64,000 bases of DNA, from the NCBI RefSeq assembly GCF_000426765.1, contig NZ_KE384566.1, positions 372,001 through 436,000 on the forward strand. The letters are read 5' to 3'. Each line of letters opens with the position of its first letter. Positions within the stretch are counted from its first letter, which is position 1. This stretch comes from Vibrio litoralis DSM 17657. GTDB lineage: Bacteria; Pseudomonadota; Gammaproteobacteria; Enterobacterales; Vibrionaceae. Both the position numbers and the translations under genes were made by a program. Under the pieces are notes generated by a model, which saw only the letters and a program-made list of their open reading frames with translations, made no database searches and was not told the DNA's origin. Positions 45,961 through 55,976 of this stretch are shown in pieces.

Positions 45961-46004
45961 TAAAAATAACCCCCAACACTGGTCGTCCAATATTGGGGGT
46001 TATT
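45961..46004 (-). terminator. intrinsic terminator after metG
   Basis: AATAACCCCCAA (45965-45976) pairs with TTGGGGGTTATT (45993-46004). On the minus strand, TTTTA follows. It ends the metG transcript. Confidence 0.88.
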
Positions 46005-46037
46005 TGATTCTGGATGGAAATCCTTACTATGAAGTGA

Positions 46038-48086
46038 TTACATCACACGCATGCCAGGTTGAGCACCTTCGTGTGGCTCCAAAATCCAAAGATCTTTACC
46101 ACCAGGGCCAGCGGCTAAAATCATACCTTCAGACATGCCAAATTTCATTTTACGTGGCTTCAAGTTAGCAACCATTACGGTTAGCTTACCTTCCAGCTCT
46201 TCTGGCGTATAAGCCGACTTGATTCCCGAGAATACCTGACGAGTTTCACCGCCAATATCTAATTGGAATTTAAGCAGTTTATTGGCTTTCGGCACGGCTT
46301 CACAAGAAATGATTTTAGCGATACGCATATCAATTTTAGCAAAATCATCAAAGTCAATTTCTGCTTCAATCGGCTCTTTATCTAGCTCTGATTGTGCAGA
46401 CGCTTCTGCTTGCTCTTTTGCTGCCATTTCTGCTGCCGCATCTTCTTTAGAGGCTTCGATCATCGCTTCAACATGTTTTGGATCGATACGATTAAATAGT
46501 GCTTTAAACTTAGTGACTTCGTGATCAGTTAATGGCGAAGTCATGCTTTCCCACGTTAAGGTATCATTTAAGAAGGCTTCACTGCGTGCTGCAAGTTCTG
46601 GCATAACAGGCTTCAAGTAGGTCATTAATACGCGGAATAGGTTAATACCAACCGTGCAAATGTCTTGTAGCTCTTGGTCTTTACCTTCTTGTTTTGCGAT
46701 AACCCAAGGGGCTTTTTCATCAACGTATTGGTTGGCTTTATCCGCAAGTGCAGTCACTTCACGAATAGCACGACCAAACTCACGAGTTTCATAAAGCTCT
46801 GCAATGCGGTCTGCCGCATCAACAAACTCTTGATATAAAGCCATTTCAGTAAAGTTGCTAGAAAGCTTACCTTCAAAGCGCTTAGTGATGAAACCTGCGT
46901 TACGAGAGGCTAGGTTAACAATTTTGTTTACTACATCTGAGTTTACGCGCTGAGTGAAATCCTCTAGGTTTAGGTCGAGATCATCAATGCGGCTGTTTAG
47001 TTTAGCAGCGTAGTAATAGCGTAAACATTCAGGGTCTAGGTGCTTGAGGTAAGTGCTAGCCTTAATAAATGTGCCTTTCGATTTTGACATTTTTGCGCCG
47101 TTAACCGTGACATAACCGTGAACAAAGACATTGTTAGGCTTACGGAAACCTGCACCATCAAGCATCGCTGGCCAGAATAGACTGTGGAAATACACAATAT
47201 CTTTACCGATGAAGTGGTAAAGCTCAGCGGTGCTATCTTGCTTCCAGTATTCGTCAAAGCTTAAATCATCACGCTTGTTACATAGGTTTTTGAATGAACC
47301 CATGTAACCAATTGGCGCATCGAGCCATACGTAGAAGAATTTGTTTGTCTCACCTGGGATTTCAAAACCAAAATAGGGCGCATCACGCGAGATATCCCAT
47401 TGTTGTAGGCCGGATTCAAACCATTCTTGCATTTTGTTCGCAGTTTCAGATTGCAGAGAGCCAGAACGAGTCCACTCTTTTAACATGCTTTGGAACTGTG
47501 GTAAGTCGAAGAAGAAATGCTCAGAATCTTTCATTACTGGAGTTGCACCAGAAACCGCAGACTTTGGATTGATAAGATCAGTTGGACTATAAGTTTCGCC
47601 ACAAGCATCACAGTTATCACCGTATTGATCTTCGGCCTTACATTTTGGGCAAGTACCTTTTACGAAACGATCTGGTAAGAACATTTCTTTTTCTGGATCG
47701 AAAAGCTGAGAAATAGTACGGCTAGTAATAAATCCATTTTCTTTTAAGCGAAGATAAATCATTGACGCCAATTCGCGGTTTTCATCACTATGAGTGCTAT
47801 GGTAGTTATCAAAGCTGATGTTAAAGCCTGCGAAATCTTGCTCATGTTCTTTTTGAACTTCGGCAATCATATCTTCTGGGTTGATACCAAGTTGCTGAGC
47901 TTTCAGCATGATCGGCGTACCATGGGCATCATCCGCACAGATAAAGTTTACGGTATTACCACGTAAGCGTTGGTAACGGACCCAAACATCCGCTTGAATA
48001 TGTTCAAGCATGTGGCCTAGGTGAATAGAACCATTAGCGTATGGAAGTGCACAGGTTACTAAAATTTTTCTTGGATCAGTTGCCAT
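46038..48086 (-). CDS. metG: methionyl-tRNA synthetase
   Basis: Charges tRNA-Met. I start at 48086 ([26 protein letters not shown]), giving 682 residues, close to E. coli (677); the frame runs open upstream to 48194 but that part is unlike the family. Class I catalytic core with HLGH motif (HIGH type) near 26 and KMSKSKG near 340, the zinc knuckle [17 protein letters not shown] near 147-163, an anticodon-binding helical domain, and a C-terminal EMAP-like tRNA-binding/dimerisation domain (about 580-682, [17 protein letters not shown] ... GMILAAG). Divergent from apbC, as is common in gamma-proteobacteria. Confidence 0.97.
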   Translation of the reverse strand: MATDPRKILVTCALPYANGSIHLGHMLEHIQADVWVRYQRLRGNTVNFICADDAHGTPIMLKAQQLGINPEDMIAEVQKEHEQDFAGFNISFDNYHSTHSDENRELASMIYLRLKENGFITSRTISQLFDPEKEMFLPDRFVKGTCPKCKAEDQYGDNCDACGETYSPTDLINPKSAVSGATPVMKDSEHFFFDLPQFQSMLKEWTRSGSLQSETANKMQEWFESGLQQWDISRDAPYFGFEIPGETNKFFYVWLDAPIGYMGSFKNLCNKRDDLSFDEYWKQDSTAELYHFIGKDIVYFHSLFWPAMLDGAGFRKPNNVFVHGYVTVNGAKMSKSKGTFIKASTYLKHLDPECLRYYYAAKLNSRIDDLDLNLEDFTQRVNSDVVNKIVNLASRNAGFITKRFEGKLSSNFTEMALYQEFVDAADRIAELYETREFGRAIREVTALADKANQYVDEKAPWVIAKQEGKDQELQDICTVGINLFRVLMTYLKPVMPELAARSEAFLNDTLTWESMTSPLTDHEVTKFKALFNRIDPKHVEAMIEASKEDAAAEMAAKEQAEASAQSELDKEPIEAEIDFDDFAKIDMRIAKIISCEAVPKANKLLKFQLDIGGETRQVFSGIKSAYTPEELEGKLTVMVANLKPRKMKFGMSEGMILAAGPGGKDLWILEPHEGAQPGMRVM

Positions 48087-48360
48087 ATTATATTTTCGCT
48101 TCTTATTCTTGGAGAAAGACAAAGCACCGTTACTCATACTTTTAGCTGCAGATAAACAGATAAAGTAGGGGAGTAAAGGGTGCATTATCATCATAAAACT
48201 TTGCCTTTGATTCTACCCGATACCCAACTAACTTCAAGAACACATAAGCTTGCTAAGGCTTTATTTTTTCTATAGCTAAGAAAACCCTTATTAGTTGATG
48301 CTGTTTGTTAGGATTTATAACTGCTAGGATTCAATTAACTCCACATGATAGAGAGGTTCC

Positions 48361-49446
48361 ATGTCTGATTTTTCATCCCATTCACTGTTATCAAAAGAAG
48401 AGTATTTACAGCGCTTAAATCAGTTTGAGCATGAAGCGTTGATTGAAGGCTGGGCGGATATGCCAAACCTGGTTCAGTTTAGTGATGAGCAGGTGAACCT
48501 TGCTTTGCCTTTTTATTATCAAGATCTAAAAGCGGATCTACAGAGTTGGTGTGATTTACAAGCTCAACAAGATGCACGTTTTCCTAGTACACAAGTCTCA
48601 GTACGAGTGAAACCATTGCAAACACCTCACGGGCAAGCAGTGAAAGGGGTGAAAAATATCATCGCAGTGACCTCGGCGAAAGGTGGGGTAGGCAAATCGA
48701 CAACCGCCGTTAATCTTGCCCTTGCATTACAGGCTTTAGGAGCCAGAGTCGGCTTACTTGATGCCGATATTTATGGCCCGTCAGTTCCTTTAATGTTGGG
48801 CACTCAAGGTGAGAAGCCTGGCGTGCGTGACAATAAATGGATGATTCCGGTTGAAGCACATGGCTTATATACCAATTCGATTGGTTATTTAATTGCCGAT
48901 CAAGATGCCGCAATTTGGCGAGGTCCAATGGCCTCAAAGGCATTAGCTCAAATATTGAATGAAACTTTGTGGCCGGATCTTGACTACCTAGTGATAGATA
49001 TGCCACCGGGTACAGGAGATATCCAGTTGACTTTATCACAACAAGTTCCCGTTACTGCTGCGCTGGTGGTTACGACGCCACAAGATCTAGCTCTAGCAGA
49101 TGCTCGTAAAGGTGTCACGATGTTCGATCAAGTTGAAGTGCCAGTACTTGGTATTATTGAAAATATGAGTTACCACATTTGCTCGCAATGTGGTCATCAT
49201 GAAGCCATATTTGGTGAGGGCGGTGCACAAAAAATGGCGCAAGATGCTAATTTAACGTTACTTGCCCAAATACCGCTGCATATCGATCTTAGAAGTGATA
49301 TTGATAATGGTTGCCCAACGGTCGCAGCAAGACCGGATAGTGAGCATAGTCAAACCTATCTCCAGTTGGCCTCTCATGTTGCAGCCAATTTATTCTGGCA
49401 AGGTAAAGCGCGAACAGAAAATATTATGTTTGTTGATGTTAGCTGA
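48361..49446 (+). CDS. apbC: iron-sulfur cluster carrier ApbC/Mrp
   Basis: P-loop ATPase that carries and delivers [4Fe-4S] clusters. The 361 residues (E. coli Mrp 369) have an N-terminal part, then the deviant Walker A AKGGVGKST near 104-112, LDADIYGPSVPLMLG, the switch segment VIDMPPGTGDIQL, and the cluster-binding pair CSQCG near 270. Ribosome site GAGAGG lies just before the ATG. Divergent from metG and upstream of udk, which is the usual order; a terminator separates it from udk. Confidence 0.95.
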   Translation: MSDFSSHSLLSKEEYLQRLNQFEHEALIEGWADMPNLVQFSDEQVNLALPFYYQDLKADLQSWCDLQAQQDARFPSTQVSVRVKPLQTPHGQAVKGVKNIIAVTSAKGGVGKSTTAVNLALALQALGARVGLLDADIYGPSVPLMLGTQGEKPGVRDNKWMIPVEAHGLYTNSIGYLIADQDAAIWRGPMASKALAQILNETLWPDLDYLVIDMPPGTGDIQLTLSQQVPVTAALVVTTPQDLALADARKGVTMFDQVEVPVLGIIENMSYHICSQCGHHEAIFGEGGAQKMAQDANLTLLAQIPLHIDLRSDIDNGCPTVAARPDSEHSQTYLQLASHVAANLFWQGKARTENIMFVDVS

Positions 49447-49463
49447 GCAATGAATTGGTCGAG

Positions 49464-49496
49464 AAATAAGCACTTGTTCCCAAGCTGCTTATTTTT
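49464..49496 (+). terminator. intrinsic terminator after apbC
   Basis: AAATAAGC (49464-49471) pairs with GCTTATTT (49487-49494), with an inner CTTG/CAAG pair, followed by a T-run. Confidence 0.85.
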
Positions 49497-49666
49497 CAAT
49501 CTTGATCTGTCTTATTGATTAATAATTTCATCTTGAACCTCGCACCTTGCAAGCGTTTGGGTATATAATCTAGCGGTTTAAATATTCAATCTTCCCAAGC
49601 CATCATGCTTTAATGACGCTTGGTTATATTTGGAATTCCTTGTCACTATTAAGCTGGGTGCTTTAC

Positions 49667-50326
49667 ATGTCAGAACAACAAAACATGCCTGAAAAAAACA
49701 AATGCGTCATTGTAGGAATTGCCGGCGCATCGGCTTCAGGGAAGAGCTTAATTGCAAGCACCATTTATAAAGAATTACGTGCAAAAGTTGGTGATCACCA
49801 AATTGGCGTTATTACAGAAGACTGCTACTACCGTGACCAAAGTCATTTGAGCATGGAAGAGCGAGTTAAAACCAACTATGACCACCCCAACGCTTTAGAT
49901 CATGACTTACTATGTGAACAATTAGAGAAACTGGTTCAAGGTGAGTCTGTTGAGATCCCTGAATACAGCTACTCAGAGCATACCCGCACTAAAGAAACCA
50001 CCTTGATGACACCAAAAAAAGTGATCATTTTAGAGGGCATCTTGCTATTAACCGAGCCTCGTTTACGTAATTTAATGCATGCATCTGTCTTCATGGATAC
50101 ACCATTAGATATCTGCTTATTACGCCGTGTGAAACGTGATGTTGAAGAGCGCGGTCGTACGATGGAGTCGGTATTAAAGCAATATCAAAAAACGGTTCGC
50201 CCTATGTTTATGCAGTTTATTGAACCATCAAAGCAACATGCGGATATTATCGTTCCTCGTGGTGGTAAAAACCGTATCGCGATTGATGTTCTGAAAGCGC
50301 ACATTGCTAAACTGCTGAAATCGTAA
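49667..50326 (+). CDS. udk: uridine kinase
   Basis: Phosphorylates uridine and cytidine in nucleoside salvage. I start at 49667 ([17 protein letters not shown]), giving 219 residues; a Met at 49685 would match the E. coli length (213) exactly. P-loop [11 protein letters not shown] near 15-25, [24 protein letters not shown] substrate region, [14 protein letters not shown] lid and [15 protein letters not shown] all match E. coli Udk. Followed by a hairpin and dcd, another pyrimidine nucleotide gene; the pairing apbC-udk-dcd is common in vibrios and enterics. Confidence 0.96.
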   Translation: MSEQQNMPEKNKCVIVGIAGASASGKSLIASTIYKELRAKVGDHQIGVITEDCYYRDQSHLSMEERVKTNYDHPNALDHDLLCEQLEKLVQGESVEIPEYSYSEHTRTKETTLMTPKKVIILEGILLLTEPRLRNLMHASVFMDTPLDICLLRRVKRDVEERGRTMESVLKQYQKTVRPMFMQFIEPSKQHADIIVPRGGKNRIAIDVLKAHIAKLLKS

Positions 50327-50357
50327 GAATAGACAATTTAAAAATTGATATGAAATC

Positions 50358-50382
50358 ACCACCTTGGAATGACTAAGGTGGT
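50358..50382 (+). terminator. hairpin just before dcd
   Basis: ACCACCTT (50358-50365) pairs perfectly with AAGGTGGT (50375-50382), followed by TTT. It ends four bases before the dcd ribosome site, so it may be an incomplete terminator of udk or affect dcd translation. Confidence 0.6.
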
Positions 50383-50398
50383 TTTAGGAGAAACGCCC

Positions 50399-50980
50399 GT
50401 GAGATTGTGTGATAGGGATATAAAGAAGTATTTAGCTGAAGGCAAGATTGCCATGTCTCCAGCGCCATCAGAAGAAAGTATTAGTGGTTTGACAGTAGAC
50501 GTTCGCTTGGGACATCAGTTCAGAGTATTTAACGATCACAGTGCACCATATATCGACTTGTCTGGTAAGAAATCGGATGTTACGGCTCAACTTGAAAAAG
50601 TAATGAGCGATGAAATTGAAATTTCCGATGATGAAGAGTTTTACTTGCACCCCGGGCAACTTGCTTTAGCGGTAACCTATGAGTCGGTTGATTTACCTGC
50701 CAATATCGTTGGCTGGTTAGATGGTCGTTCTTCATTAGCTCGTTTAGGTTTGATGGTACATGTTACGGCGCACCGTATTGATCCAGGTTGGTCTGGTCGA
50801 ATCGTTCTAGAGTTCTATAACTCAGGGCGCTTACCATTAGCTCTGAAGCCAATGATGCCGATTGGTGCATTGAGCTTTGAAGTGTTATCTGGTGATGCAG
50901 AAAAGCCTTATAACAAGCGTGATAATGCCAAATATAAGAATCAACAAGGTGCGGTCGCAAGCCGCATTAACGAAGATTAA
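50399..50980 (+). CDS. dcd: dCTP deaminase
   Basis: Deaminates dCTP to dUTP, the main source of dTMP precursors in gamma-proteobacteria. The start is GTG at 50399 (read as [12 protein letters not shown]), with GGAG nine bases before; this gives 193 residues, the same as E. coli, whereas the ATG at 50369 lies within the preceding hairpin. Trimeric dUTPase-like fold: [39 protein letters not shown] with the catalytic Glu later in VLEFYNSG, and C-terminal [13 protein letters not shown] that closes over the nucleotide. Ends at its own terminator. Confidence 0.96.
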   Translation: MRLCDRDIKKYLAEGKIAMSPAPSEESISGLTVDVRLGHQFRVFNDHSAPYIDLSGKKSDVTAQLEKVMSDEIEISDDEEFYLHPGQLALAVTYESVDLPANIVGWLDGRSSLARLGLMVHVTAHRIDPGWSGRIVLEFYNSGRLPLALKPMMPIGALSFEVLSGDAEKPYNKRDNAKYKNQQGAVASRINED

Positions 50981-50988
50981 GAGATTAA

Positions 50989-51016
50989 AAAGGGCTTATG
51001 GAAAGCCCTTTTTTTA
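50989..51016 (+). terminator. intrinsic terminator after dcd
   Basis: AAAGGGCTT (50989-50997) pairs with AAGCCCTTT (51003-51011) over a 5-base loop, followed by a T-run. Confidence 0.92.
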
Positions 51017-51120
51017 TGGTTTTGTCAGTGCTTTCTTACTGATTTTACTTTATCTAAACGAATGATAGTTTGTTATACTAACGATTAAAAATATGTATAT
51101 TTGTTTTGAAAAGGATCTCC

Positions 51121-53301
51121 ATGAAAAAAATACTTCTATTCCTTTCTGTACCCATTGCCGCGGTGTTAATTGCCATTCTCGCACTGGTCATTTTCGTTAA
51201 CCCCAATCAATTTAAGCCGCTTATTATCGAGCAAGCTAAGGCTCAAACTGGCTTTGACTTGGTCATTGACGGTGATATTTCTTGGAGTTTCTTTCCGCAT
51301 CTCGGTTTTTCTATTGGCAAGACCCAAGTATTAAATTCTGCCGAAGGCTTTAAGCAAGCACAAGTGGTTAAGTTTGATGAGGCGGCTTTGGATGTTTCTG
51401 TACTGCCATTGCTTGAAAAGCGACTTAATATTGGCAACGTTACGTTAAACGGCGCTGATATTTTTATTCAGAAGCTAAAAGATGGTCGTTCAAATCTTGA
51501 TATTGTTAAGCAATCTGCTGAAGACAAAGCCACTCAAACACCCCCAAGTAGTGATGCGACTAATGAACCAACCGAAAGTGTAAACCCTGCTAGTGAAAGT
51601 CCATGGGAAATCAGTCTTGAAGGCATTACGGTTAACAATGCCAAACTGGTGATGTTAGATGCAGCGAATAATTCAGACCTAACTTTATCCGATGTGAACT
51701 TCGCTTTATCACAGTTTAGTTTCGATGAGTGGAGCAATGCTGAATTTGATATTACGGGCAAACAAAATCAACAAACGTTTGCCGTAAAAGGAAAGACCGA
51801 GTTTAAAGTTTCACAAGACTTAGCGGATTACCAATTACGTGGCACAGATGTAGAAGCGCAATTTAAAGATCCTTCTACTGACATTAAAAAAGCTCGTTTC
51901 ACCCTAGATTCGTTTCAATTTAACTCAGTCAGCAAAATGGCACTGACTGTTAACGGAACGGCATCTGGTATGAATATCGACATTAATCAGTCAGCGTCGA
52001 TTATGCTTGATAAAGCGATGACGGAGCTTAAAGTTCAGAATATGAATGTCACCGGAAAGGTTGATGGTAAATCGTTGCCAGTTAGCCCTATTTCGATTGA
52101 TATGAATTCTGATATTCGCTTTGACTTAGCAAAACAATATCTAGACGTTGCATTGAAAAAGCTATCGGTGAATGAGCTTAACTTTGATGGTTCTACGCAG
52201 GTGAGTTTAGCGCCAAGCATTCCTAAAATAGTGTTCGATATTCACAGTCCTGAAATCAACGTTGATGCGCTACTTAAGCAAATGGAGCAAGCTGCCCCTG
52301 AAAAATCAGAGACAACAGCAAAAGCCTCTACTTCTAAAAACTCGAGCAACACTAATACTTCTGCATCCCAAGTAGAACCTGATCTTAGTGCGACACGTAC
52401 ATTAGATGTCACTGGTAAGATTACCATTGATAAGCTAACAGCAAATAATGCCAAAATGCAAAATGTGCAAACGCAGTTTAAAGTGAATCGTGGTGTGATT
52501 GATTTACAAAAATTTGCGGCTAATTTGTATCAAGGGTCAGTGAGTGCTAATGCTAAAATTGATGCTCGTAAAGATGTTGCCACTTATACGGTGCACAAAG
52601 AAATCAAAGGTGTTCAAGTTCAACCATTGTTGAAAGATGTGGCACAAATGGACTTTGTTTCTGGTACCGGCAATATCACTGCAGATATAAAAGGTAAGAG
52701 TTTAATTGTCGATAAAGCGAAGCAAAATTTAGCCGGTGTAGTGAAGATTAACTTTGCTGATGGTTCGTTTTATGGTGTCAATGTTGCCCATGAGATTCGT
52801 TCTGTACAAGCTTTGTTTAAAGGCAAGAAAGCAGAGGAAACAAAGGTTAAGAAAACCGACTTCAGTGCTGTAACAGCAACGATCAACTTGTCAAAAGGGG
52901 TTATGACGACCAATAACTTAACGGCTCAATCGCCACTATTAAGAATTCTAGGTAGTGGACAGGCGAACTACGTTAATGAGACGGTTGATTTTCTGGTTAA
53001 AACATCAGTGGTAGGTACCTTGAAAGGTCAAGGTGGTAAAGATACTGACGAGCTAAAAGATATTACTCTTCCTATTAGTATTAAAGGCACATGGGCGGCA
53101 CCTAAAATTCGTCCTGACTTGAATGCTGCATTAGATGAGCAGACCAAGCAGAAAGCTCAAGCTGAGATAGACCGAGCCAAAGAAAAAGCTCAAAAAGAGG
53201 TCGATCGTGGCCTTGATAAATTACTAGGTGATGACGACTCTAAACAAAAAGATGATGTCAAAAAGGCCGCGGGTGATTTATTAAATGGTTTGTTCAAGTA
53301 G
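51121..53301 (+). CDS. asmA: AsmA-family outer-membrane biogenesis protein
   Basis: A 726-residue member of the AsmA family, large inner-membrane-anchored proteins of bridge-like structure proposed to move phospholipids to the outer membrane. N-terminal helix (ILLFLSVPIAAVLIAILALVIFV), then the AsmA core (NPNQFKPLIIEQAKAQTGFDLVIDG-type start, FPHLGFSIG, LPLLEKRLNIGNVTLNGADI) and a C-terminal AsmA_2 part (about 540-690, NGVNVAHEIRSVQALF). Longer than E. coli AsmA (617) because of low-complexity Thr/Ser/Asn-rich linkers and a charged tail. I start at 51121; a TTG in frame at 51106 is possible. Stands alone between terminators. Confidence 0.88.
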   Translation: MKKILLFLSVPIAAVLIAILALVIFVNPNQFKPLIIEQAKAQTGFDLVIDGDISWSFFPHLGFSIGKTQVLNSAEGFKQAQVVKFDEAALDVSVLPLLEKRLNIGNVTLNGADIFIQKLKDGRSNLDIVKQSAEDKATQTPPSSDATNEPTESVNPASESPWEISLEGITVNNAKLVMLDAANNSDLTLSDVNFALSQFSFDEWSNAEFDITGKQNQQTFAVKGKTEFKVSQDLADYQLRGTDVEAQFKDPSTDIKKARFTLDSFQFNSVSKMALTVNGTASGMNIDINQSASIMLDKAMTELKVQNMNVTGKVDGKSLPVSPISIDMNSDIRFDLAKQYLDVALKKLSVNELNFDGSTQVSLAPSIPKIVFDIHSPEINVDALLKQMEQAAPEKSETTAKASTSKNSSNTNTSASQVEPDLSATRTLDVTGKITIDKLTANNAKMQNVQTQFKVNRGVIDLQKFAANLYQGSVSANAKIDARKDVATYTVHKEIKGVQVQPLLKDVAQMDFVSGTGNITADIKGKSLIVDKAKQNLAGVVKINFADGSFYGVNVAHEIRSVQALFKGKKAEETKVKKTDFSAVTATINLSKGVMTTNNLTAQSPLLRILGSGQANYVNETVDFLVKTSVVGTLKGQGGKDTDELKDITLPISIKGTWAAPKIRPDLNAALDEQTKQKAQAEIDRAKEKAQKEVDRGLDKLLGDDDSKQKDDVKKAAGDLLNGLFK

Positions 53302-53325
53302 AATTAACTTTAAGCTCTAAATAAC

Positions 53326-53357
53326 AATGCCACTTCAGTTGTGAAGTGGCATTTTTG
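53326..53357 (+). terminator. intrinsic terminator after asmA
   Basis: AATGCCACTTC (53326-53336) pairs perfectly with GAAGTGGCATT (53343-53353) over 6 bases, followed by TTTG. Confidence 0.85.
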
Positions 53358-53417
53358 TATGGGTTTAATCTTAGGTGCGGTTATTTAATGCGGTTTTCTA
53401 ATATTGGTAGAGGGCGA

Positions 53418-54017
53418 TTACCAATCAATACCTTTACGTGCTTTGACTCCGGCTTCGAAGGCATGTTTAACATTTCGTACTTCCGAAACTGTGTCGGCGA
53501 GCTCTATTAAGTTACGGTGAGCCGCACGGCCGGTGAGAATAACTGATTGCTCTTTAGGTCGATTTTCGATGGTTTGAATAAGCTCGTCTAGGTCGATATA
53601 ACCATAGGTGACCATATAGGTGATCTCATCGAGCAGCACGACATCTATGCTTTCATCTTGCAGTATTTTTTTGCACTCTTGCCATACTTGCTGAGCGGCT
53701 TGAGTATCTTTCTGTTTATCTTGAGTTTCCCAGGTAAATCCAGTTGCCATCACATGAAAAGAGACGCCTAGCTTTTCTAATAGATTCTTTTCACCATTAT
53801 CCCATGTGCCTTTAATAAACTGAGCAACAGCGCATTGCTGACCATGCCCAACGGCTCTTGCAACGGTACCGAAACCCGATGTGGTTTTACCTTTACCATT
53901 GCCAGTGATAACCACGACTAAGCCTTTCTCCTGTTTAGCGGCTTCAATACGTTGGTCTACTTGTTGTTTGATTTTTTGCTGGCGTTGTTGGTGCTTATCT
54001 TGTTTGTGATCAGACAT
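53418..54017 (-). CDS. btuR: cob(I)alamin/cobyrinate adenosyltransferase
   Basis: CobA/BtuR/CobO-type enzyme that adds the adenosyl group of ATP to cob(I)alamin or cobyrinic acid diamide. The 199 residues (E. coli BtuR 196) show a charged N-terminal helix, P-loop GNGKGKTT at 39-46, the corrinoid region FTWETQDKQKDTQAA, DVVLLDEITYMVTYGYID and the C-terminal ILTGRAAHRNLIELADTVSEV and end KARKGIDW. No cobalamin biosynthesis genes are adjacent, so a salvage role is likely. Single gene between asmA and the SulP transporter. Confidence 0.94.
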   Translation of the reverse strand: MSDHKQDKHQQRQQKIKQQVDQRIEAAKQEKGLVVVITGNGKGKTTSGFGTVARAVGHGQQCAVAQFIKGTWDNGEKNLLEKLGVSFHVMATGFTWETQDKQKDTQAAQQVWQECKKILQDESIDVVLLDEITYMVTYGYIDLDELIQTIENRPKEQSVILTGRAAHRNLIELADTVSEVRNVKHAFEAGVKARKGIDW

Positions 54018-54119
54018 TATATCGGTCCATGAATGGGAGAGTATGAGTGGATAGTAGCGAATTTATAACAGAGAAAAAACCACAGGTTGAGAGGGGATAA
54101 CGGAACGTGTGGAAAACCA

Positions 54120-54146
54120 AAAAAAGCCCAACACAATGGTTGGGCT
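54120..54146 (-). terminator. intrinsic terminator after the SulP gene
   Basis: On the minus strand AGCCCAAC pairs with GTTGGGCT (54139-54146 and 54125-54132) over 6 bases, followed by TTTTTTT. Confidence 0.9.
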
Positions 54147-54167
54147 AATGGAAGTTCATATCGCGAA

Positions 54168-55721
54168 TTAGTCCGCGAGTAGATCATCAATCACTTTATA
54201 GGTTGGATCTTCTTTAACATTAATTTCAATTAGGCTGCCAGATTTATCCAGTAGAGTCTTACAATCTTGACTTAAGTGGCGTAAATGAAGGGTTTTGCCT
54301 AAACGAGTGTAACGCTCTGCTACGGTTTCAATTGCTTCGATAGCGGAATGGTCAACCACGCGAGACTGGCCAAAATCGATAATCACATCTTGAGGATCGT
54401 CATGAGCGTTGAAGAGCTCAGTAAAGTTAGCAGCAGAACCAAAGAAGATAGGACCGTTAATTTGGTAAACTTTCGAGCCTTCTTCATTGATGCTTGTCAC
54501 CGCATTGATATGTTTTGCATGTTGCCAAGCGAACATTAATGCTGAAACCACAACACCTACACCAACCGCAACCGCTAAGTCTGTCAACACAGTTACGATA
54601 GTCACAAGAATAATCACGAAGAAATCTTGCTTAGGCACTCGGCGAGCCAGCTTGAAGGTAGCCCATTCAAATGTCCCAATTACCACCATGAACATTACGC
54701 CAACTAATGCTGCTAATGGGATCATTTCAATCCAAGTAGCGGTAAATAAGATAAAGCAAAGTAGGGCAACTGCGGCGGTAATACCAGATAAACGACCACG
54801 GCCGCCTGAGTTTATGTTGATCATAGATTGACCAATCATGGCACAACCACCCATCGCACCAAAGACTGAACAGGTTAAGTTACCAAAACCTTGACCAATA
54901 CATTCACGGTTACCTTTACCACGAGTGTTAGTCATTTCATCGACGACCGTTAACGTTAGTAGTGATTCAATTAAGCCAATGGCCGCGATGATCAATGCAT
55001 ATGGGAAAACAATTTTTAGTGTTTCGAAATTAAACGGTACGCTTGGTAGAGCGAATGTTGGCAGTTCACCCGCGAGTGTTGCATTCATATCACCAGACAT
55101 AGTGCGTAAGAAGTCAACCACAGTACGAGTATCTAAGTTGAATATTTGTGTTAAAGCGGTGACAGCAACAATCGCCACTAGAGAAGAAGGGATGGCGGTT
55201 GTTAATTTTGGTAAGAAGTAAATAATTGCCATGGTTAAGGCGACTAAGCCCAGCATGATCATCATTTGTCCTTGTGGCAACCAGGTCATTATTCCGTTGA
55301 TGTCTGGTGCTTTAAATTGACCAAGTTGAGCCATGAAGATCACGATAGCTAAACCATTCACAAAGCCAATCATCACCGGATGAGGGACGATTCGAATAAA
55401 CTTACCCAGTTTTAATAAACCGGCAGTAATTTGCAGTACACCGACTAATAATATGGCCGCAAATAGGTACTGAATACCATGTACGGCAACTAAGCTCACC
55501 ATTACAACAGCAGTAGCCCCCGTTGCACCAGAAATCATGCCAGGGCGGCCACCGAAGATAGAGGTGACTAGACCCATAATAAAGGCGGCATATAAGCCAA
55601 CCATTGGGTCGACACCTGCGACAAAGGCAAAGGCAACAGCCTCGGGTACTAATGCTAGTGCTACAGTTAGGCCTGATAACACATCATTTTTTAGAGATTG
55701 ACTAGATATTTGGGGAAACAT
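54168..55721 (-). CDS. SulP-family anion transporter with STAS domain
   Basis: A 517-residue SLC26/SulP inner-membrane transporter. The N-terminal part has about twelve to fourteen hydrophobic helices, with the family signature in [34 protein letters not shown] and the TM10 region [17 protein letters not shown]. The C-terminal cytoplasmic STAS domain (about 400-510) has [20 protein letters not shown]. Members carry sulfate, bicarbonate or dicarboxylates; specificity cannot be told from sequence, although the short N-terminus resembles bicarbonate-type marine SulPs. It stands alone between btuR and rne. Confidence 0.9.
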   Translation of the reverse strand: MFPQISSQSLKNDVLSGLTVALALVPEAVAFAFVAGVDPMVGLYAAFIMGLVTSIFGGRPGMISGATGATAVVMVSLVAVHGIQYLFAAILLVGVLQITAGLLKLGKFIRIVPHPVMIGFVNGLAIVIFMAQLGQFKAPDINGIMTWLPQGQMMIMLGLVALTMAIIYFLPKLTTAIPSSLVAIVAVTALTQIFNLDTRTVVDFLRTMSGDMNATLAGELPTFALPSVPFNFETLKIVFPYALIIAAIGLIESLLTLTVVDEMTNTRGKGNRECIGQGFGNLTCSVFGAMGGCAMIGQSMININSGGRGRLSGITAAVALLCFILFTATWIEMIPLAALVGVMFMVVIGTFEWATFKLARRVPKQDFFVIILVTIVTVLTDLAVAVGVGVVVSALMFAWQHAKHINAVTSINEEGSKVYQINGPIFFGSAANFTELFNAHDDPQDVIIDFGQSRVVDHSAIEAIETVAERYTRLGKTLHLRHLSQDCKTLLDKSGSLIEINVKEDPTYKVIDDLLAD

Positions 55722-55911
55722 GCTTACTCAGTTAAAGGTTATAAAATAAGGGCTCTAGTCATGAATGAAAAATGATACTAATGTCGCCCTAATGGGAACA
55801 AAAGGTACAAGTGAAAGGTATTCATGATTGAGAGTACGAATAAATTGTTGGCGAATGTTACAGAATGGTGGAATTTTCTGCAACAGGTTATCTATTGCTA
55901 ATCGTTGAGAT

Positions 55912-55946
55912 AAAAAAAGCAAGACCACTATCTCTAGTGATCTTGC
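55912..55946 (-). terminator. intrinsic terminator after rne
   Basis: On the minus strand GCAAGATCACTA pairs with TAGTGGTCTTGC (55935-55946 and 55919-55930) over 4 bases, a 12-base stem with one G-U pair, followed by TTTTTTT. Confidence 0.93.
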
Positions 55947-55976
55947 TTGATAACTTAACGATTAATGTTGTTTAGC

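Noticed and set aside
45643..45990. 115-codon minus-strand frame overlapping the start of the gene at 44909-45745
   Set aside because: The other frame has the perfect ribosome site and a sensible membrane helix.
48218..48238. GATACCCAACTAACTTCAAG before apbC, like one end of the repeat family
   Set aside because: Only about 20 bases resemble the element and no second end is present; may be a remnant but cannot be supported.
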